The notes: generated by a model from the sequence alone, not told the origin. Positions 8,352 through 17,363 are shown, counted from the stretch's first letter. The stretch: DNA of 64,000 nucleotides from Parapedobacter deserti (GCF_042646065.1 NZ_JBHRTA010000008.1:248001-312000), one strand, 5' to 3'. Numbers and translations: made by a program.

Positions 8352-8494
8352 CTTAGGCGAATTATAGATTGCCTCAAGTTCAGCGCTGCGCAGACGTATG
8401 TCGATACGCTATCGGCCAGATATTGGATGACTTCGAAGCGTTGTTCAAGGAGCGGCTGAAAACTAAGCTGATTTATCGCCGATATAGAATATAG
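8352..8494 (+). other. Coding-like fragment without a start codon
   Basis: Between the quinone reductase and DinB, a 45-codon frame opens just after a TAG near 8354 and closes with TAG at 8492-8494. It contains a protein-like helix, IGQILDDFEALFKERLK. No start codon fits, and its end overlaps the 3' end of the opposite DinB gene. It may be the tail of a lost gene or chance. Confidence 0.2.
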
Positions 8495-8916
8495 TCTGTT
8501 GCCAAAGGCTCCATACCATTTTGCCTGAATAACAGTGCGAGCTGCCCACGGTGATAGGTCGTGTGGTTGATCACATGTAAGAAAATATCACCTGCGGTAT
8601 TGGCAAATCGTTGGCCTTTGCTATTAACGTATGTGATTTCGGTAGTTAGATCGACGGTGTCCAAGACCGTGATCGTTTGGTCGTGATTGTGTCGGTCTAT
8701 GGCCTCGAACGCGTCAGTTGGGTGAAGTTCCCACACGTTGTAGGCAGGTGACTGCCCGGCAATCCGGTGATTCCATATATGATGGGCACTCAGTATATGG
8801 CTGAATATTGATATTGATTTCGCACCGGCTACCGCCGATTGTTTATGCAGTATTGCCGCCAGTTGCTGGTTGCACTGGTGATTATATGCAAACAGTCGTT
8901 CCAACGTTTCGTTCAT
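8473..8916 (-). CDS. DinB-family protein
   Basis: 147 residues, the usual length of DinB/YfiT four-helix-bundle proteins, which are putative metal-dependent enzymes (thiol transferases in some branches). The metal-site histidines are visible: AHHIWNH in the second helix and INHTTYHRGQ in the third. Its ATG overlaps the stop codon of the SDR pseudogene (ATGA at 8913-8916), so the two were once translationally coupled in one operon. Confidence 0.8.
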   Translation of the reverse strand: MNETLERLFAYNHQCNQQLAAILHKQSAVAGAKSISIFSHILSAHHIWNHRIAGQSPAYNVWELHPTDAFEAIDRHNHDQTITVLDTVDLTTEITYVNSKGQRFANTAGDIFLHVINHTTYHRGQLALLFRQNGMEPLATDYILYRR

Positions 8917-9106
8917 TTTCCTCCGCTTACTTCAATGAATGTACCTGTAGTATAAGAAGATTTTTCAGAAGCCAGCCAAAGGATAGCTTCTGCGACCTCC
9001 GCGTATTCCCTCGGCAGCTACCTCTTTCGAGAGCCCGAGGGTGAAGGTATCCAGGGCGCCTTTTGCTTGACCCGGTGATGAGAATATTTCGCATGCTGTT
9101 TGTCAT
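8913..9106 (-). pseudogene. Short-chain dehydrogenase pseudogene with two internal deletions
   Basis: On the minus strand from 9106 the frame reads the start of an SDR cofactor motif (NILITGSSK), then shifts at once into the region that follows the SDR catalytic lysine (AKGALDTFTLGLSKEVAAEG). Near 9005 it shifts again into the family's C-terminus (EVAEAILWLASEKSS, then YTTGTFIEVSGGK and stop). An SDR has about 250 residues; fewer than 65 codons are left, in three frames. Both junctions fall at words that plausibly occur at the two original sites (AGCAAA and GAATACGCG). Confidence 0.8.
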
Positions 9107-9421
9107 TTATTCATTCTGTAGCTTAACGACTGCTATTTTGCATTACTGCTGCCCTTAGCGGCCTGGTTTACAAAAATGCATAAAAAGTTGCTACCGATCC
9201 AGATACAAATAATATATGGTTGAGTAAATAACAAACGGAGCACGGCTATAGGTGCGCTAAACAGGTGTGCCTGATAGGAACCATCTGCCAAATCGGATAT
9301 CAGCGCAAAGCGATATGAGCGGTAGAACTATCATTTTTCGCCGGATGCGAAAAAGAAAAAGGGGCAACCTGTTTGGATGCCCCGTTTTCGGCTATTAATC
9401 CAGTATTTGTAAGCGTTAACC
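9107..9421. other. Intergenic stretch without a recognisable gene
   Basis: Between the SDR pseudogene and the small lipoprotein gene I see no convincing frame on either strand. The only structured element is the terminator at 9350-9383. Confidence 0.6.
9350..9383 (-). terminator. Terminator of the small lipoprotein gene
   Basis: GGGGCAACC at 9361-9369 pairs with GGATGCCCC at 9375-9383 with one mismatch. On the minus strand the stem is followed by TTTTTCTTTTT. It lies 39 bp past the lipoprotein stop. Confidence 0.75.
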
Positions 9422-9631
9422 TTACAAAGAATCTTCTGTTAACGAATCAAGAGAATCGATAGCAGCACCACCGATAGAGTCAATGGAATCGGTAGTAGCG
9501 TCAACTTGGGATTCGATTTGGTTTGTCAACGAATCATCAGTTTGTTCACTTTCTGAAGTAGTGTTGTTGCAAGCAGCTACAGCTACTGAAAGCGCTAGGC
9601 CCAAAAAACCGAATTTAAATACATTTTTCAT
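9422..9631 (-). CDS. Small acidic lipoprotein
   Basis: 69 residues. A signal peptide ends in a lipobox (AVAAC, Cys21), followed by a short Ser/Thr/Asp-rich mature part with repeated DSIDS/DSLDS units and no hydrophobic core. Such peptides are common in this group and have no known function. An upstream AT-rich leader and a downstream terminator make a single-gene unit. Confidence 0.65.
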   Translation of the reverse strand: MKNVFKFGFLGLALSVAVAACNNTTSESEQTDDSLTNQIESQVDATTDSIDSIGGAAIDSLDSLTEDSL

Positions 9632-9791
9632 TGTTACTTTCTTTTTTGGTTAAAAACAAATTGTTTATTTACCTCTTAATACGCGGTTGCAGGAAAGGTA
9701 ACCCATAAAAAATAAAATTCTGAACCGCTGTGAACGTTGATCTCCATCATCCGCTTTGGAGGAAATAAAAGAATACCGTATCTTGTAACCC

Positions 9792-11423
9792 ATGATAAAC
9801 CTTGAATTTAACCAATATGAAGATCTGAATAAGCTGGCTGTATTCGAACTGAAAAACCGACTGAAGAAGGTGTATGCCGGGGGCGGGCCAAAAGCTGCGG
9901 AAAAGCAAAAGGCAAAAGGAAAGATGTTGGTGCGCGAGCGGATCGCTTACCTGCTGGATAACGATCGGCCTTGGCTGGAGATCGGTGCGCTGGCTGCCGA
10001 CGGGATGTATGCAGCGGATGGTGGATGCCCTTCGGCGGGTGTAGTAACCGGCATTGGTTACATTGCTGGGAGACAGTGTGTGATAGTGGCTAACGACGCT
10101 ACTGTCAAAGCTGGTGCTTGGTTTCCGATGACGGCAAAGAAAAATTTGCGTGCGCAGGAAATCGCCATGGAGAACCGGTTGCCGATCATTTACCTGGTTG
10201 ATTCGGCAGGGGTGTACCTGCCTATGCAGGAGGATATTTTTCCAGACAAGGAGCATTTCGGACGGATTTTCCGTAACAACGCCCGGATGAGCAGCGAAGG
10301 GATCGTGCAGATTGCTGCCATCATGGGGGCGTGCGTAGCCGGTGGTGCTTACCTGCCCATCATGAGCGATGAGGCGATGATCGTGGATGGCACTGGGTCG
10401 GTGTTTTTAGCCGGATCTTACCTAGTGAAGTCGGCGATTGGCGAATCGGTGGACAATGAAGCTCTCGGAGGAGCGACCACACACTGCGAAATTTCGGGAG
10501 TAACAGACTATAAACACGCCGACGATCAGGCTTGCTTAAGTTCGATCCGCAAAATCATGGGGATGCTAGGAAAGCCGAAAGACGCGGGCTTTGACCGGAT
10601 AAAGCCGGCACCGCCGAAGCTGAATGAACAGGATATATATGGCATTGTTCCGTCGTCCCGCGAAAAGCCATATGATATAAAGGAGGTTATCTTGCGACTG
10701 GCAGACAACTCGGAATTTGAAGAATATAAAGCCCTGTACGGACAAAGCATTGTCTGCGGGTTGGCCAGAGTAGATGGCTGGGCGGTCGGCTTTGTAGCCA
10801 ATCAGCGCAAGGTGGTAAAGAGCAAGAAAGGGGAGATGCAGTTTGGGGGGGTCATCTATTCGGACGCAGCGGATAAGGCTACGCGCTTCATTATGAACTG
10901 CAACCAGAAGAAAATTCCCTTGGTTTTTCTTCAGGATGTAACGGGATTTATGGTAGGCAGCCGTGCTGAGCAGGGCGGAATCATCAAGGATGGCGCTAAA
11001 ATGGTCAACGCCGTAGCCAATTCCGTGGTACCGAAAATCACCATTGTAGTGGGCAATTCTTATGGCGCTGGCAATTATGCCATGTGTGGCAAAGCGTATG
11101 ACCCGCGACTGATCGTCGCATGGCCCTCCGCCAAGATCGCCGTGATGGGCGGTGCGCAGGCTGCTAAGACGTTGCTGCAGATTCAAACGGCATCGCTGAA
11201 GGCAAAAGGTATGGAAATTGACAGCAAGAAGGAGGAAGCGCTGCTCAAGGAAATCACAGAACGGTACAACGAACAGACCACGCCGTATTATGCCGCTGCT
11301 CGGATGTGGGTAGACGGGATCATAGACCCGCTGGACACGAGAAAAGTGATTTCCATGGGTATCGAAGCCGCCAACCAAGCGCCTATCGAAAGGGCTTTCA
11401 ATGTAGGGGTGATACAAACCTGA
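9792..11423 (+). CDS. Acyl-CoA carboxylase beta (carboxyltransferase) subunit, methylcrotonyl-CoA type
   Basis: 543 residues covering the full two-crotonase-fold carboxyltransferase. Landmarks are VRERIAYLLDNDRPWLEIG near the N-terminus, the first oxyanion-hole region (YLVDSAGVYLPMQEDIFPD; MGACVAGGAYLPIMSDE) and the second (FLQDVTGFMVG; VGNSYGAGNYAMCG). The DSAGVYLP and GGCPSAGVVTGIG patterns fit 3-methylcrotonyl-CoA carboxylase of leucine breakdown better than propionyl-CoA carboxylase. The biotin-carboxylase partner is not in the window. The acyl-CoA dehydrogenase gene follows on the same strand, consistent with branched-chain or acyl-CoA degradation. The specificity is an inference. Confidence 0.85.
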   Translation: MINLEFNQYEDLNKLAVFELKNRLKKVYAGGGPKAAEKQKAKGKMLVRERIAYLLDNDRPWLEIGALAADGMYAADGGCPSAGVVTGIGYIAGRQCVIVANDATVKAGAWFPMTAKKNLRAQEIAMENRLPIIYLVDSAGVYLPMQEDIFPDKEHFGRIFRNNARMSSEGIVQIAAIMGACVAGGAYLPIMSDEAMIVDGTGSVFLAGSYLVKSAIGESVDNEALGGATTHCEISGVTDYKHADDQACLSSIRKIMGMLGKPKDAGFDRIKPAPPKLNEQDIYGIVPSSREKPYDIKEVILRLADNSEFEEYKALYGQSIVCGLARVDGWAVGFVANQRKVVKSKKGEMQFGGVIYSDAADKATRFIMNCNQKKIPLVFLQDVTGFMVGSRAEQGGIIKDGAKMVNAVANSVVPKITIVVGNSYGAGNYAMCGKAYDPRLIVAWPSAKIAVMGGAQAAKTLLQIQTASLKAKGMEIDSKKEEALLKEITERYNEQTTPYYAAARMWVDGIIDPLDTRKVISMGIEAANQAPIERAFNVGVIQT

Positions 11424-11441
11424 GGTTGAAGCGATCAATTG

Positions 11442-11475
11442 AGCGCCGCCAGCGGAAAAATATAGGCGCTTTTTT
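11442..11475 (+). terminator. Possible weak terminator after the carboxylase gene
   Basis: AGCGCC at 11442-11447 and GGCGCT at 11465-11470 form a short stem followed by six T. The stem is only 6-7 bp with a 17-nt loop, so partial read-through into the dehydrogenase gene is likely. Confidence 0.45.
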
Positions 11476-11527
11476 ATCGTTGGTGATGATAAAAAAGCGC
11501 AATGTAAAATGTAGAAAAAGAAAGGCA

Positions 11528-12877
11528 ATGTTATCAAAAATCAAAAAAGCTTACCAACTGTTTAAAAGCATTGATTTCGAGCAATTGGATAGATTATCGC
11601 GCAAGGTTGACCTGCCAAAAGTAATGGACACATTCTCCAAACTTGATGAAAAGCAGTTGAATGGCTTCATGAAGATGTTGGATGGCAGTAAGCCTAAAAA
11701 GGAGCTGCCGCCGATCAATGGCGATTTCTATGAACTGCATCTCCGGCTTAGCGAGGAGGATCGGGCCCTGCAACTGAAAGTGCGCGAGTTTATGGAAAGG
11801 GAGATACGTCCGTTGGTCAACCAATATTGGCTCCGTGACGAATTTCCCTTCGAAATAATCCCCAAGTTGGCTGAATTGAATATCTGTGGCCTGACGTATG
11901 AAGGGTATGGCTGCGCCGGCAAATCTTCTCTCATGGAAGGTATCGTTGCTATGGAAATTGCCCGTATAGATGCGTCGGTTGCGACATTTTTTGGGGTGCA
12001 AAGCGGATTAGCCATGGGTTCGATTTACCTATGCGGTTCCGACGCCCAGAAAGAGGAATGGCTGCCAGCCATGCAGCAGATGAAGCTGATCGGCGCATTT
12101 GGCCTCACCGAACCGGAGGTCGGCTCGGGGGCGGCAGGCGGGCTGACGGTGACTGCACGCCGGACAGACGATGGTTGGGTGCTCAATGGCCAGAAAAAGT
12201 GGATAGGCAATGCAACGTTTGCCGATGTGACGGTCATCTGGGCGAAGGATGTCGCCGATGGTGAGGTGAAAGGGTTTTTGGTGCGGAAAGGAACGCCCGG
12301 ATTTTCGGTAGAAAAAATCAAGGGTAAGATGGCCCTACGTATCGTACAGAATGGGTTGATCACGCTGGCGGACTGTGTGGTCGAGGACCGCGATCGCTTG
12401 CAAAATGCTCATTCCTTCAAAGATACCGCCAAAGTGCTGCAACTGACCCGGGCCGGCGTAGCGTGGATGGCTGTGGGATGTGCTCGGGGAGCGTATGAAA
12501 GTGCGCTTGACTATACACGCAAACGCAAGCAATTCGGCAAGCCAATAGCCTCCTTCCAGCTAATCCAGAACCATTTGGTGGAAATGCTGTCTAATCTCAC
12601 GGCGATGCAGACCTTGGTATACCGCCTGTCCGAATTGCAGGATGCCGGTATGCTGCGCGACGAACATGCTTCGCTGGCAAAGGTATTCTGCACGCTGCGC
12701 ACGCGAGACATTGTTAGCCAGGCGCGGGAAGTGATGGGTGGCAACGGCATCTTGCTGGAGTATGACGTAGCCCGTTTTCTGGCCGATGCCGAGGCCATCT
12801 ACTCCTACGAAGGCACGAAGGAAATCAATTCGCTGATCGTTGGCCGGTCAATTACGGGGTTCAGCGCGTTTGTTTGA
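11528..12877 (+). CDS. Acyl-CoA dehydrogenase (glutaryl-CoA dehydrogenase/ACOX4-like branch)
   Basis: 449 residues from the ATG at 11528; the frame is open further upstream, but that part overlaps the carboxylase gene. An unusual N-terminal extension of about 60 residues (LFKSIDFEQLDRLSRKVDL and FSKLDEKQLNGFMKMLDG) precedes the standard fold. The fold shows helical domain, FAD-binding GAFGLTEPEVGSGAAGG, GWVLNGQKKWIGNATFADV and the C-terminal YSYEGTKEINSLIVGRSITG, whose Glu in YEGT is the catalytic base. It oxidises an acyl-CoA, probably feeding electrons to ETF. The substrate is unknown; the neighbouring carboxylase suggests a branched or dicarboxylic acyl chain. Confidence 0.82.
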   Translation: MLSKIKKAYQLFKSIDFEQLDRLSRKVDLPKVMDTFSKLDEKQLNGFMKMLDGSKPKKELPPINGDFYELHLRLSEEDRALQLKVREFMEREIRPLVNQYWLRDEFPFEIIPKLAELNICGLTYEGYGCAGKSSLMEGIVAMEIARIDASVATFFGVQSGLAMGSIYLCGSDAQKEEWLPAMQQMKLIGAFGLTEPEVGSGAAGGLTVTARRTDDGWVLNGQKKWIGNATFADVTVIWAKDVADGEVKGFLVRKGTPGFSVEKIKGKMALRIVQNGLITLADCVVEDRDRLQNAHSFKDTAKVLQLTRAGVAWMAVGCARGAYESALDYTRKRKQFGKPIASFQLIQNHLVEMLSNLTAMQTLVYRLSELQDAGMLRDEHASLAKVFCTLRTRDIVSQAREVMGGNGILLEYDVARFLADAEAIYSYEGTKEINSLIVGRSITGFSAFV

Positions 12878-12932
12878 AACAGACCTTGGTCGAAACGTCA
12901 ACAATCAAATTGGTGTGTGAGGTCCAACAAGG

Positions 12933-14759
12933 TTATTTCTTCTTTTTCTTCGCCTGCGCCTGTTGCTGACGCATGTAATCCTCCATGCGCTGCTGAAATT
13001 TCGACTTTTTCTTAGATTCGGGCTTTTTCTTATTCGCTTCGATGATAGCCAGTATCTTATCGTCATTGATCATCTGACGGATGACGACCTGCTGACCAAA
13101 CGTGAATATGGTAGACAGGAAATAATAATAATTGAGGCCTGCAGGGAAGCTATTCAGTACAAAAAAGAAGATCAACGGCATAAAATAGCCGATGTATTTC
13201 ATCTGCGCATTGGCTGCAGCACCAGAAACCGTGTTGTTGTACCACGTTGAGAGCAGGGTAGCCACCGTCATCAGGATACACATCAAACTGATGTGGCCCA
13301 TCCCGATGATTGGCAACGGCGAAAAGTTAATCGGCGAATCATAGGTGGAAAGGTCTTTAACCCAAAGGAAGCTTTCGCCACGAAGCTCAAACAGGTTGGG
13401 AAAAAAGAAAAAGAATGCTATGGTAAACGGCATTTGGAGCAGCAACGGGATACATCCGCCCAATGGGTTAACCCCAGCCTGTTTATACAGCTTCAGGTAT
13501 TCCTGCTGCAGCAGGGTAGGGTTATCCTGCCCTACTTTTTCCTTGATTTGGTCCATCTCTGGTTTGAGCACCCGCATCTTGGCCATCGATACGTATGAGC
13601 GGTACGTTAGGGGAGACAGCACCAGTTTCAACATGATGGTCAACGTAAGAATAACCAAGCCGTAGCTCCAGTTGAAGCTATCTAAAAAGTTGAATACCGG
13701 TATGGTGATAAAGCGGTTGATCCATTTCATTGGTCCCCAGCCCATGTCGATTTGTTTCTCCAAGCCGTATCCATGCGCCTTCAGCACGTTGTATTGGTTT
13801 GGCCCGAAGAAAAAATGCATGGGATAGGTATTGATGTCCTGTCGATTGAAATCAAGGCGGAGGTTGGCCGAAAACAACTTGACGATGCCATCATCCGCGC
13901 TGGTGTATACATTGACTTTCCCCCCGTTGAAGCCGCGGTCAGCGACCAGCACATTGGAGAAGAAGTGCTGTTTGAATGATACCCATTCCACCGTTTCCCT
14001 TAGTTCTTCCTCGTCATCTTTAGCGGTATTCAGGTGATCTATTTCTTCATCGGCCAATGCATAATATAAGGTGGAGCGTTGGCGCTCGCTGTCCATATCC
14101 TTTTCCTTCTGGTAAAGGGCAGCCTCCCAATTCAGTACCAATTGGCTTTCCGTCGGAGCCACCACATCCTGCATTCCCCTGGTGACAATGGTGAAGCCAA
14201 GGTTGTAATCGCTGCCTTTGATGGAATAGATATAGTCGACGTATTTATCGTCGCCGTAGGCCAATCTGAAGGTAACCGAAGCCGAGTCCTGACCGGTCAC
14301 ACGAATATCATGTCCAGTAGTGGAGAAAAATAGGTCGTTCGTGACGATGTTTTTCCCGCCGGAGGAGAAAAAGAGACCGAATTTATTTTGCTCACCCTCG
14401 AAGAGCATCAGTGGTCGTCCGTCGTATGTCTGCTCGTTTTTAAGTTCGACGGATTTAACCCGCCCGCCTTTGGTGCTGATGCTTGCTTTTATGTATTCGT
14501 TTTCAAGGGTAAGGAGCTTTTCTTCACCCGTGACCGCGCCTCCGAACGGCCCGCTCAACGCCGCCGAGTCGACTACGCGGGTTACTGCTTGAGCACTGGT
14601 GTCTTTATTCACATTTTCAACACCCGCCCGCGTACGGGCTAGTGAATCTTGCAATTGGCGTTCGCGTTTAATCTCTTCCTCTGATGGCTGCATCAGGTAA
14701 AAAGACCCGGCGATGATGGCAAAGATTAAAACGAGGCCTGTGATTGAATTTCTATCCAT
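12933..14759 (-). CDS. yidC: Membrane protein insertase YidC
   Basis: 608 residues. It inserts inner-membrane proteins alone or with SecYEG. An N-terminal membrane segment (residues about 6-22) is followed by a large periplasmic beta-sandwich domain (about 70-350), and then by the conserved five-helix core starting at FNWSYGLVILTLTIMLK, with YRSYVSMAKM, GGCIPLLLQMPF and LNYYYFLSTIFTFGQQ. The tail is lysine-rich (KKKPESKKKSKF; KKKKK), which in this group may contact ribosomes. The ATG lies 13 bp after pyrG, so the two are co-transcribed, an arrangement also seen in relatives. Confidence 0.95.
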   Translation of the reverse strand: MDRNSITGLVLIFAIIAGSFYLMQPSEEEIKRERQLQDSLARTRAGVENVNKDTSAQAVTRVVDSAALSGPFGGAVTGEEKLLTLENEYIKASISTKGGRVKSVELKNEQTYDGRPLMLFEGEQNKFGLFFSSGGKNIVTNDLFFSTTGHDIRVTGQDSASVTFRLAYGDDKYVDYIYSIKGSDYNLGFTIVTRGMQDVVAPTESQLVLNWEAALYQKEKDMDSERQRSTLYYALADEEIDHLNTAKDDEEELRETVEWVSFKQHFFSNVLVADRGFNGGKVNVYTSADDGIVKLFSANLRLDFNRQDINTYPMHFFFGPNQYNVLKAHGYGLEKQIDMGWGPMKWINRFITIPVFNFLDSFNWSYGLVILTLTIMLKLVLSPLTYRSYVSMAKMRVLKPEMDQIKEKVGQDNPTLLQQEYLKLYKQAGVNPLGGCIPLLLQMPFTIAFFFFFPNLFELRGESFLWVKDLSTYDSPINFSPLPIIGMGHISLMCILMTVATLLSTWYNNTVSGAAANAQMKYIGYFMPLIFFFVLNSFPAGLNYYYFLSTIFTFGQQVVIRQMINDDKILAIIEANKKKPESKKKSKFQQRMEDYMRQQQAQAKKKKK

Positions 14760-14772
14760 TTCTTAATTTGCG

Positions 14773-16392
14773 CTATTTCTGCTTCGCCGCTTTGCTATGG
14801 GCCAAAGAAGCGGCTACAAAGCTAACAAAAAGTGGGTGAGGATTTGCAACTGTTGATTTTAATTCGGGGTGGAACTGTCCGGCGACGAAAAACGGGTGAC
14901 TTTTTAGTTCTACGATTTCGACGAGATTATTATCCGGATTGATTCCGGAGGCGATCAGTCCAGCAGCCTCGTATTGTGAAAGGTATTCGTTGTTGAATTC
15001 ATACCGATGGCGATGCCGTTCGGAGATCTTACCTTTGCCGTAGATGGCAGCCGTTTTGGTGCCTTTTTTGATTTCGCAGTCATAAGCACCGAGACGCATC
15101 GTGCCACCCATGTTTTTCACCTTTTTCTGTGCTTCCATTAAGTGGATAACCGGATACTTGGTTTTAGGATCCATTTCGTAGCTGTTCGCATTTTTTAACT
15201 TCAAGACATTCCTGCCGAATTCTATTACTGCGCATTGCATCCCCAGGCAGATGCCAAAAAAAGGAATGTTATTTTCCCGTACATAGCGGATAGCCTCCAA
15301 CTTGCCCTCCAGTCCCCGCTCTCCGAAACCGGGGGCGACCAGCACACCGCATACACGCTTCAGCTTCTCATCCACATTGCTTTCGTTGATGCTTTCAGCT
15401 GCAATGAGCTTTACCCTAACCTTGCACTCGTTTACAGCGCCGGCGTGGATGAACGCTTCATTGATGGATTTATAAGCATCGGGGAGTTCCACATATTTTC
15501 CAACCAGGGCGATGGTCACCTCAGCGGTTGGATTTTTCAGCTTGCCAAGGAAAATTTTCCAGTTGTCCAGGTTCGGCTCGCTTTTGGTAGATAGTTTGAG
15601 CTTAGCCAGTACGGTTTTATCCAACTGTTCCTTGAGCATCAGCAGTGGCACATCGTAGATGGAAGGTGCGTCGATCGACTCGATCACCGCATTAACGTTC
15701 ACGTTGCAAAACAAAGCGAGCTTTTTGCGGATGTCGGCATTGAGGTGGTGCTCCGTTCGGCAAACCAACACATCAGGCTGTATTCCATATTCAAGCAACG
15801 TTTTCACGGAATGCTGTGTAGGTTTTGTTTTTAGCTCGCCGGCCGCGGCGAGAAAAGGCACAAGCGTAAGGTGGATCACCAAGGAGTTATGTGCGCCCAA
15901 TTCCCAGCGCAGCTGCCGCACAGCTTCGATAAAAGGCAGTGATTCGATGTCGCCCACGGTACCGCCTAATTCGGTAATGATGATGTCGTATTGTCCCTCG
16001 GATTCAAGTAGGCACATTCTCCGCTTAATCTCATCAGTGATGTGAGGCACTACCTGTACCGTTTTGCCGAGGTATGCACCCTCCCGTTCCCTGTCGATGA
16101 CATATTGGTAAATACGGCCCGTAGTCACGTTGTTAGATTGGGACGTCGGCGTGTTCAGAAAGCGCTCGTAGTGGCCAAGGTCAAGGTCAGTCTCCGCGCC
16201 GTCTTCGGTCACGTAACACTCGCCATGTTCATAAGGGTTGAGCGTACCAGGATCAATGTTAATGTAAGGGTCGAATTTCTGGATGGTCACTTTGTAGCCC
16301 CGCGCTTGTAGGAGCTTGGCCAAGGACGCCGAAATAATACCTTTTCCCAACGACGAGGTGACGCCGCCCGTAACAAAAATGTATTTAGTCAT
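14773..16392 (-). CDS. pyrG: CTP synthase
   Basis: 539 residues. It makes CTP from UTP, ATP and glutamine. The N-terminal synthase domain begins FVTGGVTSSLGKGIISAS and includes YINIDPGTLNPYEHGE and LGGTVGDIESLPF. The C-terminal class I glutamine amidotransferase domain carries the nucleophile in FGICLGMQCAVIE and the catalytic His-Glu in FHPE. Length is typical, and no lesion is visible. It is first in a pyrG-yidC transcription unit. Confidence 0.96.
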   Translation of the reverse strand: MTKYIFVTGGVTSSLGKGIISASLAKLLQARGYKVTIQKFDPYINIDPGTLNPYEHGECYVTEDGAETDLDLGHYERFLNTPTSQSNNVTTGRIYQYVIDREREGAYLGKTVQVVPHITDEIKRRMCLLESEGQYDIIITELGGTVGDIESLPFIEAVRQLRWELGAHNSLVIHLTLVPFLAAAGELKTKPTQHSVKTLLEYGIQPDVLVCRTEHHLNADIRKKLALFCNVNVNAVIESIDAPSIYDVPLLMLKEQLDKTVLAKLKLSTKSEPNLDNWKIFLGKLKNPTAEVTIALVGKYVELPDAYKSINEAFIHAGAVNECKVRVKLIAAESINESNVDEKLKRVCGVLVAPGFGERGLEGKLEAIRYVRENNIPFFGICLGMQCAVIEFGRNVLKLKNANSYEMDPKTKYPVIHLMEAQKKVKNMGGTMRLGAYDCEIKKGTKTAAIYGKGKISERHRHRYEFNNEYLSQYEAAGLIASGINPDNNLVEIVELKSHPFFVAGQFHPELKSTVANPHPLFVSFVAASLAHSKAAKQK

Positions 16393-16668
16393 GACAAATT
16401 TTGGGTGTGTTTTAAACGTTGTTTCAGCTTGAATTTCAGCTTGAAAAAGCTTTCCACATCACGTTCATGTACGGGATACAAAGGTACATGTTTTTCCGGT
16501 ATTTTGATCAAAAAGAATTTCAAAAGCTGCGGAAGTGATAAGAGCGATGCGCTGGGCGTAATGATTGTTGCGTCTTTCGATGCCGCTTATTTCGAATTCG
16601 CCGTAAGCAAGGGGGTAGCAGTCAATCGCGTTTTCCATTAGCGCATTTCATCGCAGAGCCAAACAAAA
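16393..16668. other. Intergenic stretch upstream of pyrG
   Basis: No convincing gene is present. Apart from the pyrG promoter, there is a short direct repeat, TTTCAGCTTGAA, twice in a row at about 16421-16445. The rplS terminator starts at its right end. Confidence 0.6.
16479..16511 (-). promoter_or_regulatory. pyrG promoter
   Basis: On the minus strand TTG at 16511-16509 precedes TACCTTTG at 16486-16479 by 22 bp, about 85 bp before the pyrG ATG. The spacing is slightly long, but the -7 box is exact. Confidence 0.5.
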
Positions 16669-16699
16669 AAGAAGCTGTCTTGTGAGCAGACAGCTTCTT
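16669..16699 (-). terminator. Terminator of rplS
   Basis: AAGAAGCTGTCT at 16669-16680 is perfectly complementary to 16688-16699 (12 bp, 7-nt loop). On the minus strand the stem runs into TTTTTT. It lies 25 bp past the rplS stop. Confidence 0.85.
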
Positions 16700-16723
16700 C
16701 CATCCCGAAAAGGGTAGATATTG

Positions 16724-17071
16724 TTAGAATCTCTTTGATTTAATGCGTGCGGCTTTCCCGGTAAGTCCACGCAGGTAATACAATTTTGAGCGGCGTACCT
16801 TTCCGTGCGAGTTGACTTCAATTTTTTCGATATTAGGAGAGTTTATCGGAAAAATCCGTTCAACACCGATACCGTTAGAAATTTTGCGTACGGTAAACGT
16901 CTCGTTTGCACCAATGCTATTGCGTTGGATGACAACACCTTGATAAACCTGGATACGCTCTTTGTTCCCCTCGCGAATTTTATAATGAACGCTAACAGTG
17001 TCCCCAGCTTTAAACGCGGGAACTTCGTTTTTTGTTACCGCCTGCTCTTCTACAAATTTTACTAAATCCAT
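16724..17071 (-). CDS. rplS: Ribosomal protein bL19
   Basis: 115 residues, usual length. The bL19 signature is complete: FKAGDTVSVHYKIREGNKER, YQGVVIQRNS, FTVRKISNGIGVERIFPINS and SKLYYLRGLTGKAARIK. It sits at the 30S-50S interface of the ribosome. It stands alone here, divergent from the tRNA-Pro gene and without the rimM/trmD neighbours common in other phyla, with its own terminator. Confidence 0.97.
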   Translation of the reverse strand: MDLVKFVEEQAVTKNEVPAFKAGDTVSVHYKIREGNKERIQVYQGVVIQRNSIGANETFTVRKISNGIGVERIFPINSPNIEKIEVNSHGKVRRSKLYYLRGLTGKAARIKSKRF

Positions 17072-17181
17072 GATTTTGAGTAATTAATGACGATTATTAT
17101 CCCGTAAAAATCGAGCTGCAATATTAGTGAATATATTTGGAATACGAAAGGTGTTTTGTAAAAAAGAATTTTGTTCTTCTT

Positions 17182-17211
17182 TTGGAAATCAGGATTTAAT
17201 TTTTACCTTTG
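17182..17211 (+). promoter_or_regulatory. Promoter of tRNA-Pro(TGG)
   Basis: TTG at 17182-17184 and TACCTTTG at 17204-17211 with 19 bp between, placed 15 bp before the mature tRNA 5' end. This fits the Bacteroidota consensus. Confidence 0.7.
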
Positions 17212-17226
17212 CAAACCCTCAAGGGA

Positions 17227-17300
17227 CGGGGTGTAGCGTAGCCCGGTATCGCGCCTGCTTTGGGAGCAGGAGGTCGTAGGTTCGAATCCTGCCACCCCGA
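17227..17300 (+). tRNA. tRNA-Pro, anticodon TGG
   Basis: A complete cloverleaf. The acceptor stem is CGGGGTG/CACCCCG with discriminator A at 17300. The anticodon arm is CCTGC-TTTGGGA-GCAGG, giving anticodon TGG. The T-arm contains GGTTCGAATCC. CCA is not encoded. A promoter precedes it, a terminator follows, and an integrase remnant lies just downstream, so its 3' end is a plausible former integration site. Confidence 0.95.
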
Positions 17301-17323
17301 CAACATCAATATCAAAAAACACC

Positions 17324-17363
17324 AAAGCCCTCTAAATGTATCATTTAGGGGGCTTTCTTTTTT
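17324..17363 (+). terminator. Terminator after tRNA-Pro(TGG)
   Basis: AAAGCCC-TCTAAATG at 17324-17338 pairs almost fully with CATTTAGGGGGCTTT at 17342-17356, followed by CTTTTTT. Confidence 0.85.

Noticed and set aside
10566..11537. 323-codon open frame antisense to the carboxylase gene
   Set aside because: It lies inside a clearly functional gene; the composition (runs of His, Arg, Tyr) is that of a reverse-strand shadow.
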